DNA of 64,000 nucleotides from AP-15 sp963703665 (GCA_963703665.1 CAVPFB010000004.1:124001-188000); one strand, 5' to 3'; counted from the stretch's first letter, positions 18,216-27,012 are shown. Notes: generated by a model from the letters alone, not told the origin. Program-made: numbers and translations.

Positions 18216-18686
18216 TCAGGCTGCTCGGCCGAGGAAATCGAGGCAGCCTTGCAGGATATAGGCGGCGGCGACGCGGTCGACGATCTCGGCGCGGCGCCGG
18301 CGGGTCATGTCGGCGGCGATCATCTCGCGGGTGACGGCGGCGGTCGACAGCCGCTCGTCCCACAAAGCCATCGGCAAGATCGCGCAGCGCCACGAGGTTG
18401 CGCGCGAATTGGCGCACCGACTGGGTGCGCGGCCCGTCGCCGCCGGCGAGGGTCAGCGGCAGACCGATCACCAGCCCGCCCACGCCATGGGCGTCGATCA
18501 GCGCGAACAGCCGCGCCATGTCCTCGCCAAAGCGCCGCCGGCGGATGGTGTCGAGCGGGGTGGCGATGACGAGGCGCGTGTCGGAGAGCGCGAGGCCGAT
18601 CGTCTTGGTGCCGACATCGAGGCCCGATCAACCGCAGCGCCGCCCGGCACCGCGTCGCGCAGCGCCGCGGGGTCGGCTAGAATCAT
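18216..18686 (-). CDS. ruvX: Holliday junction resolvase-like RuvX (YqgF), frameshifted
   Basis: RNase H-like nuclease implicated in rRNA maturation. The reconstructed protein is about 155 residues: MILADPAALRDAVPG..., LIGLDVGTKTIGLALSDTRL, FALIDAHGVGGLVIGLPLTL, LWDERLSTAAVTREMIAADM and VDRVAAAYILQGCLDFLGRA. Three extra bases break it, near 18640, 18621 and 18376. It converges with the band-7 gene and diverges from gatC, the usual alphaproteobacterial neighbour. All catalytic acidic residues survive once the frame is repaired. Confidence 0.82.
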
Positions 18687-18759
18687 GGCGGAGGATAGCC
18701 TATTTTACGTGTCCTGAGCGCAGCTTCCCGAGACGTGAGATCATGGCGTTGGAAGGAAC

Positions 18760-19064
18760 ATGGCGTTAGACCGGGCCGCCGTGGCGCATATCGCCGCCCT
18801 GGCGCGGATCAGGCTCACCGAGGCCGAGCTCGAGCCGCTGGCCGGCGAGCTGTCGCAGATCCTGACCTGGGTCGAGCAATTGAACGAGGTCGACACGTCA
18901 GGCGTGGCACCGATGGCGAGCGTCGCGGCGATGACGCCTGCCGATGCGCGAGGACCGGGTGACCGACGGCGATTGCCGCGAGGCGATCCTCGGCAATGCG
19001 CCGCGCACGGCGCCCGCCGCGACCGACAGGGGCTTTTTCGCCGTGCCGAAAGTCGATCGAGTGA
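18760..19064 (+). CDS. gatC: Asp/Glu-tRNA amidotransferase subunit GatC, frameshifted
   Basis: Small subunit of the transamidase that converts Glu-tRNAGln and Asp-tRNAAsn. Reads VAHIAALARIRLTEAELEPL and LTWVEQLNEVDTSGVAPM, then after an extra C near 18938 resumes as LPMREDRVTDGDCREAILGN and ends ...FFAVPKV(I/V)E. A second extra base near 19055 precedes the stop. The repaired product is about 100 residues. The stop overlaps the gatA GTG by 4 bases. Confidence 0.85.
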
Positions 19065-20563
19065 GCGCTTCGCTGACCGGGCTCGACCTCGCCGAGGCGC
19101 GCGACGGGCTCGCCCGCCGGGAATTTTCGGCGCGCGAATTGACCGAAAGCTACATCGCCGCGGTCGAGGCCGCGCGGCCGCTCAACGCCTTTATCACCGA
19201 GACGCCGGAGCAGGCGCTGAGCGATGGCCGAGGCCGCCGACCAGCGGCTCGCGCGCGGCGAGGCGCGTGCCGCTCGACGGCATCCCGATCGCGGTCAAGG
19301 ACCTCTATTGCACCAAGGGCGTGTTGACCACCGCCGCCTCGCACATCCTCGACGGGTTTCGCCCGCCCTACGAATCGACCGTGACCGAAAAGCTGTGGCA
19401 GGCGGGTGCGGTCATGCTCGGCAAGGCCAATCTCGACGAGTTCGCGATGGGCTCGTCGAGCACGACGAGCTGTTACGGGCCGGTCGAGAACCCGTGGCGC
19501 AACGGCCGGGCGACAACCGGCCGCTGGTGGCCGGGCGGCTCGTCCGGCGGCTCGGCGGCGGCGGTGGCGGCGCACGCCGCGCTGGCGGCGACCGGCACCG
19601 ACACCGGCGGCTCGATCCGCCAGCCGGCGAGCTTTTGCGGCATCGTCGGGCTGAAGCCGACCTATGGCCGCTGCTCGCGCTGGGGGGTGGTCGCCTATGC
19701 CTCGTCGCTCGACCATCCGGGGCCGATGACGCGCACCGTGCGCGACGCGGCGATCATGCTGCGCGCGATGGCCGGGCACGACCCGCGCGACTTCGACCTC
19801 GGCGCCGTTGCCGGTGCCGGATTACGAGGCGGCGTTGACCGGCGACATCCGCGGGCTGCGCGTCGGCATTCCGCGCGAATACCGCGCCGACGGCATGCCG
19901 GCCGAGATCGAGGCGTTGTGGCAGCAGGGCGCCGAATGGCTGCGCGCCGCCGGCGCCGAGCCGGTCGAGATCAGCCTGCCGCATACAAAATACGCGTTGG
20001 CCGGCCTATTACATCATCGCTCCGGCCGAGGCGTCGTCGAACCTCGCGCGCTATGACGGCGTGCGCTTCGGGCTCCGGGTCGACGGCGAGAGCCTCGACG
20101 AGATGTACGAATTGACCCGCGCGGCCGGCTTTGGCGCCGAGGTCCGCCGCCGCGTGCTGATCGGCACCTATGTGCTGTCGGCCGGCTATTACGACGCCTA
20201 TTACCTGAAGGCGCAGCGGGTGCGCGCGCTGGTCGCCCGCGATTTCGCCGAATGCCTTCGAGCGGGTCGACTGCATTCTGGCGCCGACGGCACCCTCGGC
20301 CGCCTTTGCGATCGGCGAGCAGAGCGACGACCCGATCGCGATGTACCTGAACGACGTGTTCACCGTGCCGGCTAACCTCGCCGGATTGCCGGCGATCTCG
20401 GTCCCGGCCGGGCTGTCGGCCGACGGGCTGCCGCTCGGCCTGCAGGTCATCGGCCGCGCCTTCGACGAGGAGACGCGTGCTGCGCGTCGCCGAGGTGCTG
20501 GAGAGCGCCGCGCAATTCCGCCATCTGCCGGGCTTCCTCGCGCGGGCGCGGGAACCGTATTAA
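19061..20563 (+). CDS. gatA: Asp/Glu-tRNA amidotransferase subunit GatA, frameshifted
   Basis: Amidase-signature subunit that releases ammonia from glutamine. Recognisable segments are LDGIPIAVKDLYCTKGVLTT (Lys of the Ser-Ser-Lys triad), PGGSSGGSAAAVAA, GTDTGGSIRQPASFCGIVGL with the catalytic serines, FGAEVRRRVLIGTYVLSAGYYDAYY and PLGLQVIG. As written, the frame changes at about nine sites, all extra single bases: near 19222, 19268, 19505, 19509, 19530, 19793, 20002, 20253 and 20476. With these removed a continuous protein of about 495 residues results. Start GTG 19061. The enzyme is essential where GlnRS or AsnRS is lacking, so true inactivation is unlikely. Confidence 0.87.
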
Positions 20564-20896
20564 ACGCGCGGCCGCCATCGGTGATGATCTTGCCTGAACT
20601 TTGATTCGCCCTGAACCTTGATTCTCGATGCTCGCGTCAGATAACGCTGCTCGGGCTGCTGGAGGTGCGAGCAGATCGGTAACTAAACCGGCTAAGCCTC
20701 CTCATGGATGCACCTGTAACTGGAGGGCGGATGCCGATGATAATGTGCCCGGAAACCTGAAACCGAGCTTGGCCCTGTTCGCCTTCGCCGCCTGTCACGG
20801 CCGCTGATTGCGAGATAGCAGCAAAGCAAGGCAAACGGGAGGCGACCAGAAACCTTGGCATGAAGCCCAAGCATGTAAGTGTCGGTGTACTGATTA
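20564..20896. other. Intergenic region downstream of gatA
   Basis: About 330 bases between gatA and the left target duplication of the insertion cassette. I see no gene. Composition is visibly less G+C-rich than gatA, and there is a near-repeat of CCTGAACTTTGATTC / CCTGAACCTTGATTC at 20592-20625. Confidence 0.5.
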
Positions 20897-21827
20897 GAAT
20901 GGAGCATGCTTATCCGGTTGACACCCAGGCGGTTCTATCCGTTCAACTCGTTCCGCTCGTTGTTGGGGATCAGCGGTCGCTCGGTTGCGCCGACCTATGA
21001 GAGTTTGTATTCCGGGGCGTGACAAAATCCTCGATGCAACCGCTCCCGTTGCTTAGAGAGGCACAGCATGACATTGCCTTATCGCCCAAGCGCCGTGATC
21101 TTCGATATGGACGGCCTGCTGTTCGATACCGAAGCTCTCTGGCAGGAGGCCCTTCTGTCTGCTGCCGCCGAGGGTGGGCACGAGGTCGCGGACGAGCTTT
21201 ACAGCAAGTCGATCGGCGTGCGACGGTCGCAATGCAGGGCTTTATTCCTATCGCACTTCGGCGAGGATTTCCTTTTTGACGATTTCCACGCGAATTGGGT
21301 GCGCCATTTCTGGCTGATCGCCGAAAATAAGCTTGCATTAAAGCCAGGAGCACTTGAACTGCTGGAAATCCTGGACCAGTTCCGACTGCCGCGTGCAATC
21401 GCCACCTCGTCGTCTCGAACGACCGTTGAGCGTCACCTGACCTCGCACAGTCTGATGGATCGTTTCGACGAGATCATCTGCCGTGGCGACTACGAAAAGG
21501 GCAAACCTGCGCCCGATCCATTTCTGAAGGCTGCCGAACGGCTGGGGGTCGAGCCTCGGTTATGTCTGGCCCTGGAAGACTTACACATCGGCGTCCGGTC
21601 GGCGGCGGCGGCTGGCATGATGACCGTAATGGTGCCAGATTTACTCGAACCAACCGACGACATCTTTGCGTTGTGCGTCTTTGTCGTTCGTGATCTGCTT
21701 GAAGTGCGTGATCTGATACTGACGTGTACGAGAGTGGCGGCTTCCGGGCGCTCGCGTGTCCCGCTGAGCCGCAGGTGAAGCTACATCTGGTAGGCTTGGG
21801 CGTTAGCCGGATAAGCATGGAATGGAG
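20897..21827. mobile_element. Mobile insertion cassette-like element: 13/26-bp TIRs, 8-bp target duplication, HAD gene, no transposase
   Basis: The element proper is 20905-21819 (915 bp). Its ends CATGCTTATCCGG (20905-20917) and CCGGATAAGCATG (21807-21819) are perfect complements. The match extends to 26 bp with 22 identities, and all four mismatches are transitions. The exact 8-mer GAATGGAG abuts both ends (20897-20904 and 21820-21827) as a direct repeat, the signature of transposition. The only gene inside is the HAD hydrolase at 21068-21778. This matches the definition of a mobile insertion cassette moved in trans by an unlinked transposase. An 8-bp duplication is seen in families such as IS66, ISL3, ISAs1 and IS256; I cannot assign one. 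Confidence 0.8.
21068..21778 (+). CDS. HAD family hydrolase (beta-phosphoglucomutase-like), cassette passenger
   Basis: A 236-residue haloacid dehalogenase-superfamily phosphatase, subfamily IA. Motif I is VIFDMDGLLFDTEALW with the nucleophilic and acid/base Asp, motif II is AIATSSSRTTVE, motif III is CRGDYEKGKPAPDPFLKAAE with the Lys, and motif IV is LALEDLHIGVRSAAAAGM. All catalytic residues are present. The substrate is probably a small phosphorylated metabolite. It fills the insertion element at 20905-21819, and its codon use is less G+C-extreme than gatA or gatB. Preceded by GAGAGG. The last 25 or so residues are divergent. Confidence 0.85.
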   Translation: MTLPYRPSAVIFDMDGLLFDTEALWQEALLSAAAEGGHEVADELYSKSIGVRRSQCRALFLSHFGEDFLFDDFHANWVRHFWLIAENKLALKPGALELLEILDQFRLPRAIATSSSRTTVERHLTSHSLMDRFDEIICRGDYEKGKPAPDPFLKAAERLGVEPRLCLALEDLHIGVRSAAAAGMMTVMVPDLLEPTDDIFALCVFVVRDLLEVRDLILTCTRVAASGRSRVPLSRR

Positions 21828-21836
21828 GATGGTACG

Positions 21837-22058
21837 ATGCCTGATCCGGAGCCCGGCACTCTGGTAATCCTCAACAGCGCACCCTCCTCGCTGCTGCGAG
21901 GATTACCAAAAGAAGACCAAAAGGCGATACTGTCCATCGTGGGAAAACCGATCGCGTTGGCAGGATTTAGTTATGGTCAAGCGGAGCTGGAGTTCACCGA
22001 TAGCCAAGGTGACGACCACACAATTTGGGTTGAAAAAAATCTGATAAGGCCAGCCTGA
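21837..22058 (+). CDS. Small hypothetical protein upstream of gatB
   Basis: A 73-residue protein (MPDPEPGTLVILNSAPSSLL...) with no family I recognise. The sequence is consistent with a small beta-rich fold (ALAGFSYGQAELEFTDSQGD, IWVEKNLIRPA). The start is fixed by GGAGG at 21824-21828, which partly lies in the right-hand target duplication of the inserted cassette. The insertion therefore separated this gene from its original upstream region. It ends 11 bases before gatB and is probably cotranscribed with it. Confidence 0.6.
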   Translation: MPDPEPGTLVILNSAPSSLLRGLPKEDQKAILSIVGKPIALAGFSYGQAELEFTDSQGDDHTIWVEKNLIRPA

Positions 22059-22069
22059 CAGGAGCTTCC

Positions 22070-23539
22070 GTGACACCTTTGATCGAAGGCCGCACCGGCC
22101 AGTGGGAGACGGTGATCGGGCTCGAAGTGCATGCCCAGATCGTCTCGAAGGCGAAGCTGTTTTCGGGGGCGGCGACCGCGTTCGGGGCCGAGCCGAACAC
22201 CCAGGTGTCGCCGGTCGACGCCGCGTTTCCGGGGATGCTGCCGGTGATCAACCGGCGTTGCGTCGAGCAGGCGGTCAAGACCGGGCTCGGCCTCGACGCC
22301 GAGATCAATTTGACCAGCGTGTTCGACCGCAAGAACTACTTCTACCCCGACCTGCCGGCCGGCTATCAGATCTCGCAATATCTGCAGCCGGTCGTCGGCC
22401 AGGGCCGGGTCGTGCTCGACATGCCCGACGGCTCGACGCGCGAGATCGGCATCACCCGACTGCATCTCGAGCAGGATGCCGGCAAGAGCCTGCACGACCA
22501 GCATCCGAGCCTGACCTATGTCGATCTGAACCGCGCCGGGGTCGGGCTGATGGAGATCGTCTCCGAGCCCGATCTGCGGAGCGCCGAGGAGGCCGGGCAT
22601 CTATCTGCGCAAGCTGCGCTCGATCCTGCGCTATCTCGGCACCTGCGACGGCAACATGGAGGAGGGCTCGATGCGCTGCGACGCCAACGTCTCGGTGCGC
22701 CGTCCGGGCGAGCCCTACGGCACGCGCTGCGAGATCAAGAACGTCAACTCGGTGCGCTATGTGATGCAGGCGATCGAGTACGAGGCGCGCCGCCAGGTCG
22801 AGTTGCTCGAGGACGGCGGCAAGGTGGTGCAGCAGACCCGCTTCTTCGATGTCGGGCGCGGCGTCACCCGGCCGATGCGCTCCAAGGAGGAGGCGCACGA
22901 CTACCGCTATTTCCCCGATCCCGACCTCTTGCCGTTGGTGCTCGATCCCGCCTGGGTCGAGGGGCTGCGCGCGGCTTTGCCGGAATTGCCCGACGCCAAG
23001 AAGGCGCGGTTCGTCGCGGCGCTCGGCCTCACGCCGGAGGATGCCGACGGTGCTGGTCGCCGAGCAGGCGAGCGCCGCTGTTCTTCGAGCGGGTCGCCGA
23101 GGGGCGCGATCGCCAAGGCGGCGGCCAACTGGGTCACCGGCGATCTGTTCGCCGCGCTGAACCGGCTCGGCATCGGGATCGAGCAGTCGCCGGTGTCGCC
23201 CGAGCAACTCGGCGCGCTGATCGACCTCGATCGCCGACGGCACGATCTCCGGCCGGCTCGCCAAGGACGTGTTCGCCGAGATGGTCGCGACCGGCGCCGA
23301 CCCCGCCGCGATCGTCGAGCAGAAGGGCCTGCGCCAGGTCACCGACGAGGGCGCCATCGCCGCCGCGATCGACGCGGTGCTTCGCCGCCCAGCCGGACAA
23401 GGTCGCCGAATACCGCGCCGGCCGCGACAAGCTCTACGGCTTCTTCGTCGGCCAGATCATGCGCGCGACCCAAGGCAAAGCCAACCCCGCGCTCGTCAAC
23501 GAAATGCTGAGAAAAAAGCTCACGCCGGATCGGGAGTAA
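22070..23539 (+). CDS. gatB: Asp/Glu-tRNA amidotransferase subunit GatB, frameshifted
   Basis: tRNA-binding kinase-like subunit of GatCAB. Intact landmarks: ETVIGLEVHAQIVSKAKLFS, YFYPDLPAGYQISQYLQPVV, MEEGSMRCDANVSVR, HDYRYFPDPDLLPLVL, and the C-terminal YqeY-like tail DKLYGFFVGQIMRATQGKAN. Six extra single bases, near 22595, 23050, 23080, 23111, 23228 and 23382, scramble the frame; since six is a multiple of three, the start and stop stay in phase. Start GTG 22070 has AGGAG upstream. Repaired length about 487 residues. Confidence 0.88.
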   Translation: MTPLIEGRTGQWETVIGLEVHAQIVSKAKLFSGAATAFGAEPNTQVSPVDAAFPGMLPVINRRCVEQAVKTGLGLDAEINLTSVFDRKNYFYPDLPAGYQISQYLQPVVGQGRVVLDMPDGSTREIGITRLHLEQDAGKSLHDQHPSLTYVDLNRAGVGLMEIVSEPDLRSAEEAGHLSAQAALDPALSRHLRRQHGGGLDALRRQRLGAPSGRALRHALRDQERQLGALCDAGDRVRGAPPGRVARGRRQGGAADPLLRCRARRHPADALQGGGARLPLFPRSRPLAVGARSRLGRGAARGFAGIARRQEGAVRRGARPHAGGCRRCWSPSRRAPLFFERVAEGRDRQGGGQLGHRRSVRRAEPARHRDRAVAGVARATRRADRPRSPTARSPAGSPRTCSPRWSRPAPTPPRSSSRRACARSPTRAPSPPRSTRCFAAQPDKVAEYRAGRDKLYGFFVGQIMRATQGKANPALVNEMLRKKLTPDRE

Positions 23540-23945
23540 CTCGGTGCACTACGTCATAGAGCGGCAGCCGATGCGGGTCGATATCAAGATCCCACCTCAG
23601 GGTTCCCGCCTCGGCCAGCGGTCATGGCAACCGCACCTCAAAGGCCTACCCTCGCGAAGGCGCGCGTGAAGAAATCGTTCTTCCCCAATTTGTCATGTGT
23701 GGACGGCCCCTGCGGTGGAAGGGGCCGTCCACACATGACAACGTCTCGGTATTTCTTCACAGGCTCGCAGGCGGGGGCCGCACACATGACTGCCAGCGCT
23801 TCGCACACCCACTGTGGATTTTCTTGCGAGCCGGGGGCCGTCCACACCTGATCCGTGGGCATCCACGCCTTCCGTCACTCGGCTGCGGTGGCTTTCCAGA
23901 CCGTGGATGCCCGGAATCAGGCCGGGCAGGGGGTATTCCAGACGA
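23540..23945. other. Intergenic repeat-rich region after gatB
   Basis: About 400 bases without a gene. It holds a 52-bp near-perfect hairpin (23690-23741), two further partial copies of its arm (23774-23790 and 23834-23852), and a second dispersed inverted repeat, GGGCATCCACG (23857-23867) with CGTGGATGCCC (23902-23912). Confidence 0.6.
23690..23741. repeat. 52-bp hairpin with 22-bp perfect arms
   Basis: Arm 23690-23711 (begins TTGTCATGTGTGGACGGCCC) is the exact complement of arm 23720-23741, with an 8-base loop GCGGTGGA. It could act as a bidirectional terminator between gatB and the convergent methyltransferase gene, or be a mobile REP-type unit. No T-run follows either arm, so intrinsic termination is uncertain. 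Confidence 0.7.
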
Positions 23946-24755
23946 TCAGCCCAGCGGCACGACCCCGCGGCAGGAGAGCGCCACGGCGGCGAACGAGCGC
24001 TCCCCGTCGGGGCGTCCGCACAGATAGGCCGAGCGCAATTGCCGCTCGAGCCGATCGCGCCGAGCCTCGTCGAGGCTGGCGACATACTCGCCGAGCATGC
24101 CCTCGCCGCTGGCATAGGGTTCCCAATAATCGGCGAAATCGGCAAAATCCATGCGGATCATCAGCGAGCGCTGATCGATCTCGACGAGGCCGGCCCCGGC
24201 CCAGATCCGCGGCAAGGCGCCCGGCGCATAGACCGGCCGCCCCATTGTGTGGTCGCGCGCCGCGGCCGCGGCTTCGTCGAGCACCGAGGCGGTATCCCAG
24301 AACATGCGGTTGGCGGCGGCCCCGCCCGGCGAATCCCAGAACGCCGCGGCGACCACCCCGCCCGGCCGGGTGACCCGCCGCATCTCGCGGACCGCCGCTT
24401 CCGGGTTCGGCAGCACCGAGGGCAGCACCAGCATCGACACCGCCCGGTCGAAGCGCGCATCGGCAAAGCGCAGCGCGGCGCCGTCGCCATGCACGATCGT
24501 GATCCGCGGATCGCGGTTCTTGGCCTGTGCGGCGGCGAGGTAAATCTCGGAATGGTCGATCGCGGTCAGGCTGGCGATGTTGGCCGCCTCAGGCAGCGCA
24601 AAGGTCAGGCTGCCGGTGCCGCAGCCAACCTCGAGCACATGCTCGCCGTCGGCAATGCCGGCATGCGTGATGAACAGCGGCGCGAGCCGCCGGCTCCAGC
24701 GCCCCATCAGCCGCTCGTAATTGGCCGCGTCGCGCGCGTTGAAGAGTGACGGCAT
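23946..24755 (-). CDS. Class I SAM-dependent methyltransferase
   Basis: A 269-residue methyltransferase of the Methyltransf_11/25 type. Motif I is VLEVGCGTGSLTFALPE, the motif II acidic residue is in SLTAIDHSEIYLAAAQ, motif III is VHGDGAALRFADARFDRAVS, followed by RVTRPGGVVAAAFWD. Substrate unknown; the sequence resembles ubiquinone/menaquinone-type C-methyltransferases only generally. Start at 24755 with GGGGAG upstream. Confidence 0.85.
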   Translation of the reverse strand: MPSLFNARDAANYERLMGRWSRRLAPLFITHAGIADGEHVLEVGCGTGSLTFALPEAANIASLTAIDHSEIYLAAAQAKNRDPRITIVHGDGAALRFADARFDRAVSMLVLPSVLPNPEAAVREMRRVTRPGGVVAAAFWDSPGGAAANRMFWDTASVLDEAAAAARDHTMGRPVYAPGALPRIWAGAGLVEIDQRSLMIRMDFADFADYWEPYASGEGMLGEYVASLDEARRDRLERQLRSAYLCGRPDGERSFAAVALSCRGVVPLG

Positions 24756-25008
24756 CGGTCTCCCCTTGTCTGATTCTCGGCCGGCCCGAACCCCGCCGGC
24801 GCAGCGCCGTTGACGCGAACTTAACCTCCACCGCAGCGGATTGGAACGAAACCGGCGGCGATGCGGCTGCTTTTCTGCCGCCATCCCGCCCGCAGGCGTC
24901 TCGCCCATCGGCATCGGGCGCTGGACTTGCCGCGGATTCGCTGCCACAGAGATCGCGGTCCATGGCAGGCCATCATCGATCGGCCGGCTGCTTCTCGTTG
25001 ATCGGGTG

Positions 25009-25722
25009 ATGCGGCGAACCGCGATCCACACCTGGCAGGACCGGCTTCGGGATCCGAGCCTGACCGTGCTTCTGGTCCTCGAACTGTGCGCCTTGTTCGT
25101 CACCGTGCCGCTGGCCGCGCAAGGGCTGCCGATGGCGCGGCGGGTCGGCGAAAGCCTGGTGCTGGCGGTGGTGCTGATCGTTGTCCTGGTGTCGCACCGG
25201 CGCGGCGCCATCCTCGCTATCGGGCTGGGGCTGGGGGCGACCTTCGTCAGCCTATGGCTGCGGCCGGAGTTGACGCCGGTGTCGGAAAGCCTGTTCAGCC
25301 GCGGCGGCAGCATCCTGACCTTTTTGGCGTTGAGCTGGGTCGTGGCGCACGCCGTCTATGCCCCGGGTCGCGTCACCCGCCATCGGTTGCAGGGCGCCTT
25401 CGTGCTGTATCTGAACCTGGCGACGATCTTCGCCTCGGCCTACCACCTGATCTGGGATCTGAGCCCAGGCGCGTTCGCCAACCTTGGCGCCCCGGCGGCC
25501 GATTTCAGCGCCCCCGGTCGCGGTCCCAGCGAAATTGCGCTGATGCTCTATTTCAGCTTTACGACGCTGACCACGACCGGCTTTGGCGACATCGTGCCGG
25601 TCAACCCGTTCGCCCGCAGCCTCGCTAATCTCGAGGCAGTGCTCGGCCAAGTCTACCTCGCCACCACCATCGCGCGCCTGGTGACCCTCGAGCTCGAAGA
25701 CCGGCGCCGCACGCGGCCGTGA
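25009..25722 (+). CDS. Ion channel family protein (potassium channel pore domain)
   Basis: About 237 residues with four or five N-terminal hydrophobic helices (VLLVLELCALFVTVPLAA, LVLAVVLIVVLVS, ILTFLALSWVVAHAVY, VLYLNLATIFASAYHLI) and one pore loop plus final helix. The selectivity filter reads TTTGFGDIVPV in place of the canonical TVGYGD, so cation channel activity is likely, with K+ selectivity a little less certain. GTG 25006 is an alternative start. No ligand-binding RCK domain is attached. Confidence 0.75.
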   Translation: MRRTAIHTWQDRLRDPSLTVLLVLELCALFVTVPLAAQGLPMARRVGESLVLAVVLIVVLVSHRRGAILAIGLGLGATFVSLWLRPELTPVSESLFSRGGSILTFLALSWVVAHAVYAPGRVTRHRLQGAFVLYLNLATIFASAYHLIWDLSPGAFANLGAPAADFSAPGRGPSEIALMLYFSFTTLTTTGFGDIVPVNPFARSLANLEAVLGQVYLATTIARLVTLELEDRRRTRP

Positions 25723-25743
25723 CCGCAGCGGCACGGCGCCCGG

Positions 25744-27012
25744 CTATTCGGCGGCGACCGCCGGCTGAAACCGCGACAACGGGGCCCGCGCCGCGCCTTC
25801 ATCGGCTGCGGCCACCACCGGTCTTCCCATTGCGGCAAAGACATCGGCGAGCTGCGGCATCACCTGTTCGGCGAAGAGCTGCGTGTTGTACTTGGCGAGG
25901 TCCTTGCGCATGCTGCCGAACTGCAGCAGCAGCATCAGGTGACCGACATTGAGGTCAGCCGCGACTTGGCGCAATTGCGCGGCGACCTCGTCGGGTGAGC
26001 CGATGATCACATAGCCCTTGTCGACGATCGCATCCATCTCGCGCGCCAGCATCTGGAACTTCGATTCATAGCGCGAAGCCTGCGCCGCCAGCGCCACCTG
26101 GCTCTGGATGCCGCGGCGCTGGGTCTCCTCGCTGGCATAGCCGGGCGGCCCGGCGAAACGCGGATCGACATGCAGGCAGCGGCCATAGAAATATTCGGCC
26201 GGCTCGCGATAGAGGCGATAGGCCTCCTCGCGGGTCTCGGCGACGCCCACGAACTGCAGAAAGCCGGCGCGATACGGGTTTCGGTCTTTGCCGAGCCGCG
26301 CCATCTCGTCCCAGAAGCCGCTCATCGTCGCCTGGCCGGCCTGGTAGCCGTAGTACGACAGGTAGCAGTAGACGTAGTCCATCTGCGCGCACCACTGCCA
26401 GGTCTCGACCGAGCCGCCGCCCGGGATCCAGATCGGCGGGTGCGGCTTTTGCACCGGGCGCGGCCAGATGTTGACGTAGCGCTGCTGGTTGAAGCGGCCA
26501 TTGAAGGCAAAAGTCTCGGGCTCGGTCCACGCCTTGAGCACAAGGTCGTGCGCCTCGTGGTAGCGCTCGCGCAGCATCGAGGGGTTCTGGCTGTAGGCGT
26601 AGCAGGTATCCATCGGCGAGCCGACCGGAAAGCCGGCGATCAGCCGCCCGCCGGAGATCACGTCGATCATCGCGAATTCCTCGGCGACGCGCGTCGGCGG
26701 GTTGTAGAGGGCCAGCGAGTTGCCGAGCACGCACAGCGCCGCATCCGAAGTGCGCCGCGCCAGCGACGAGGCGACCAGGTTCGGCGACGGCATCAGCCCG
26801 TAGCCATTCGAGTGATGCTCGTTGACGCAGACCGCATCGAACCCGCATTCGGCGGCAAATTCGAGCTCGTCCATAAAGTCGTTGTACATGTGATGGGCGC
26901 GAAGCGGGTCGAACAGCGAGGAGTGAATGTCGACCCACACCGATGGATGCTTCTCCCGGAAATCGTCGGGCAATTCGGTATAGGGCATCAGGTGGAACCA
27001 TAAGAGCTTCAT
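25744..27012 (-). CDS. LLM class flavin-dependent oxidoreductase
   Basis: A 422-residue luciferase-like monooxygenase-fold enzyme using FMNH2 or F420H2. Recognisable are FDAVCVNEHHSNGYGLMPSP, the ALCVLGNSLALYNPPTRVAEE segment, VISGGRLIAGFPVGSPMDT and a C-terminal IIGSPDEVAAQLRQ. Start at 27012 with GGGAG 9 bases upstream; the open frame extends further without homology. Substrate is unknown; the class includes alkane- and sulfonate-type monooxygenases. Confidence 0.87.
   Translation of the reverse strand: MKLLWFHLMPYTELPDDFREKHPSVWVDIHSSLFDPLRAHHMYNDFMDELEFAAECGFDAVCVNEHHSNGYGLMPSPNLVASSLARRTSDAALCVLGNSLALYNPPTRVAEEFAMIDVISGGRLIAGFPVGSPMDTCYAYSQNPSMLRERYHEAHDLVLKAWTEPETFAFNGRFNQQRYVNIWPRPVQKPHPPIWIPGGGSVETWQWCAQMDYVYCYLSYYGYQAGQATMSGFWDEMARLGKDRNPYRAGFLQFVGVAETREEAYRLYREPAEYFYGRCLHVDPRFAGPPGYASEETQRRGIQSQVALAAQASRYESKFQMLAREMDAIVDKGYVIIGSPDEVAAQLRQVAADLNVGHLMLLLQFGSMRKDLAKYNTQLFAEQVMPQLADVFAAMGRPVVAAADEGAARAPLSRFQPAVAAE

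Noticed and set aside
17761..23382. Programmed frameshifting or quadruplet decoding as the explanation for the extra bases
   Set aside because: No shared slippery sequence, no common base or codon at the sites, and very many sites per gene. Sequencing or assembly error is simpler; I keep the pattern only as a finding to check.
18760..23539. Genuine pseudogenisation of gatCAB
   Set aside because: All motifs are intact once single bases are removed, no stop mutations by substitution are seen, and the enzyme is normally essential.
23690..23741. CRISPR repeat or tRNA-like gene
   Set aside because: Only one full hairpin, no regular spacer array, and no tRNA arm consensus.
24756..25008. An N-terminal extension of the ion channel gene back to 24841
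   Set aside because: The extra 56 residues are low-complexity with no helix or family match; ATG 25009 gives a normal membrane-protein start.
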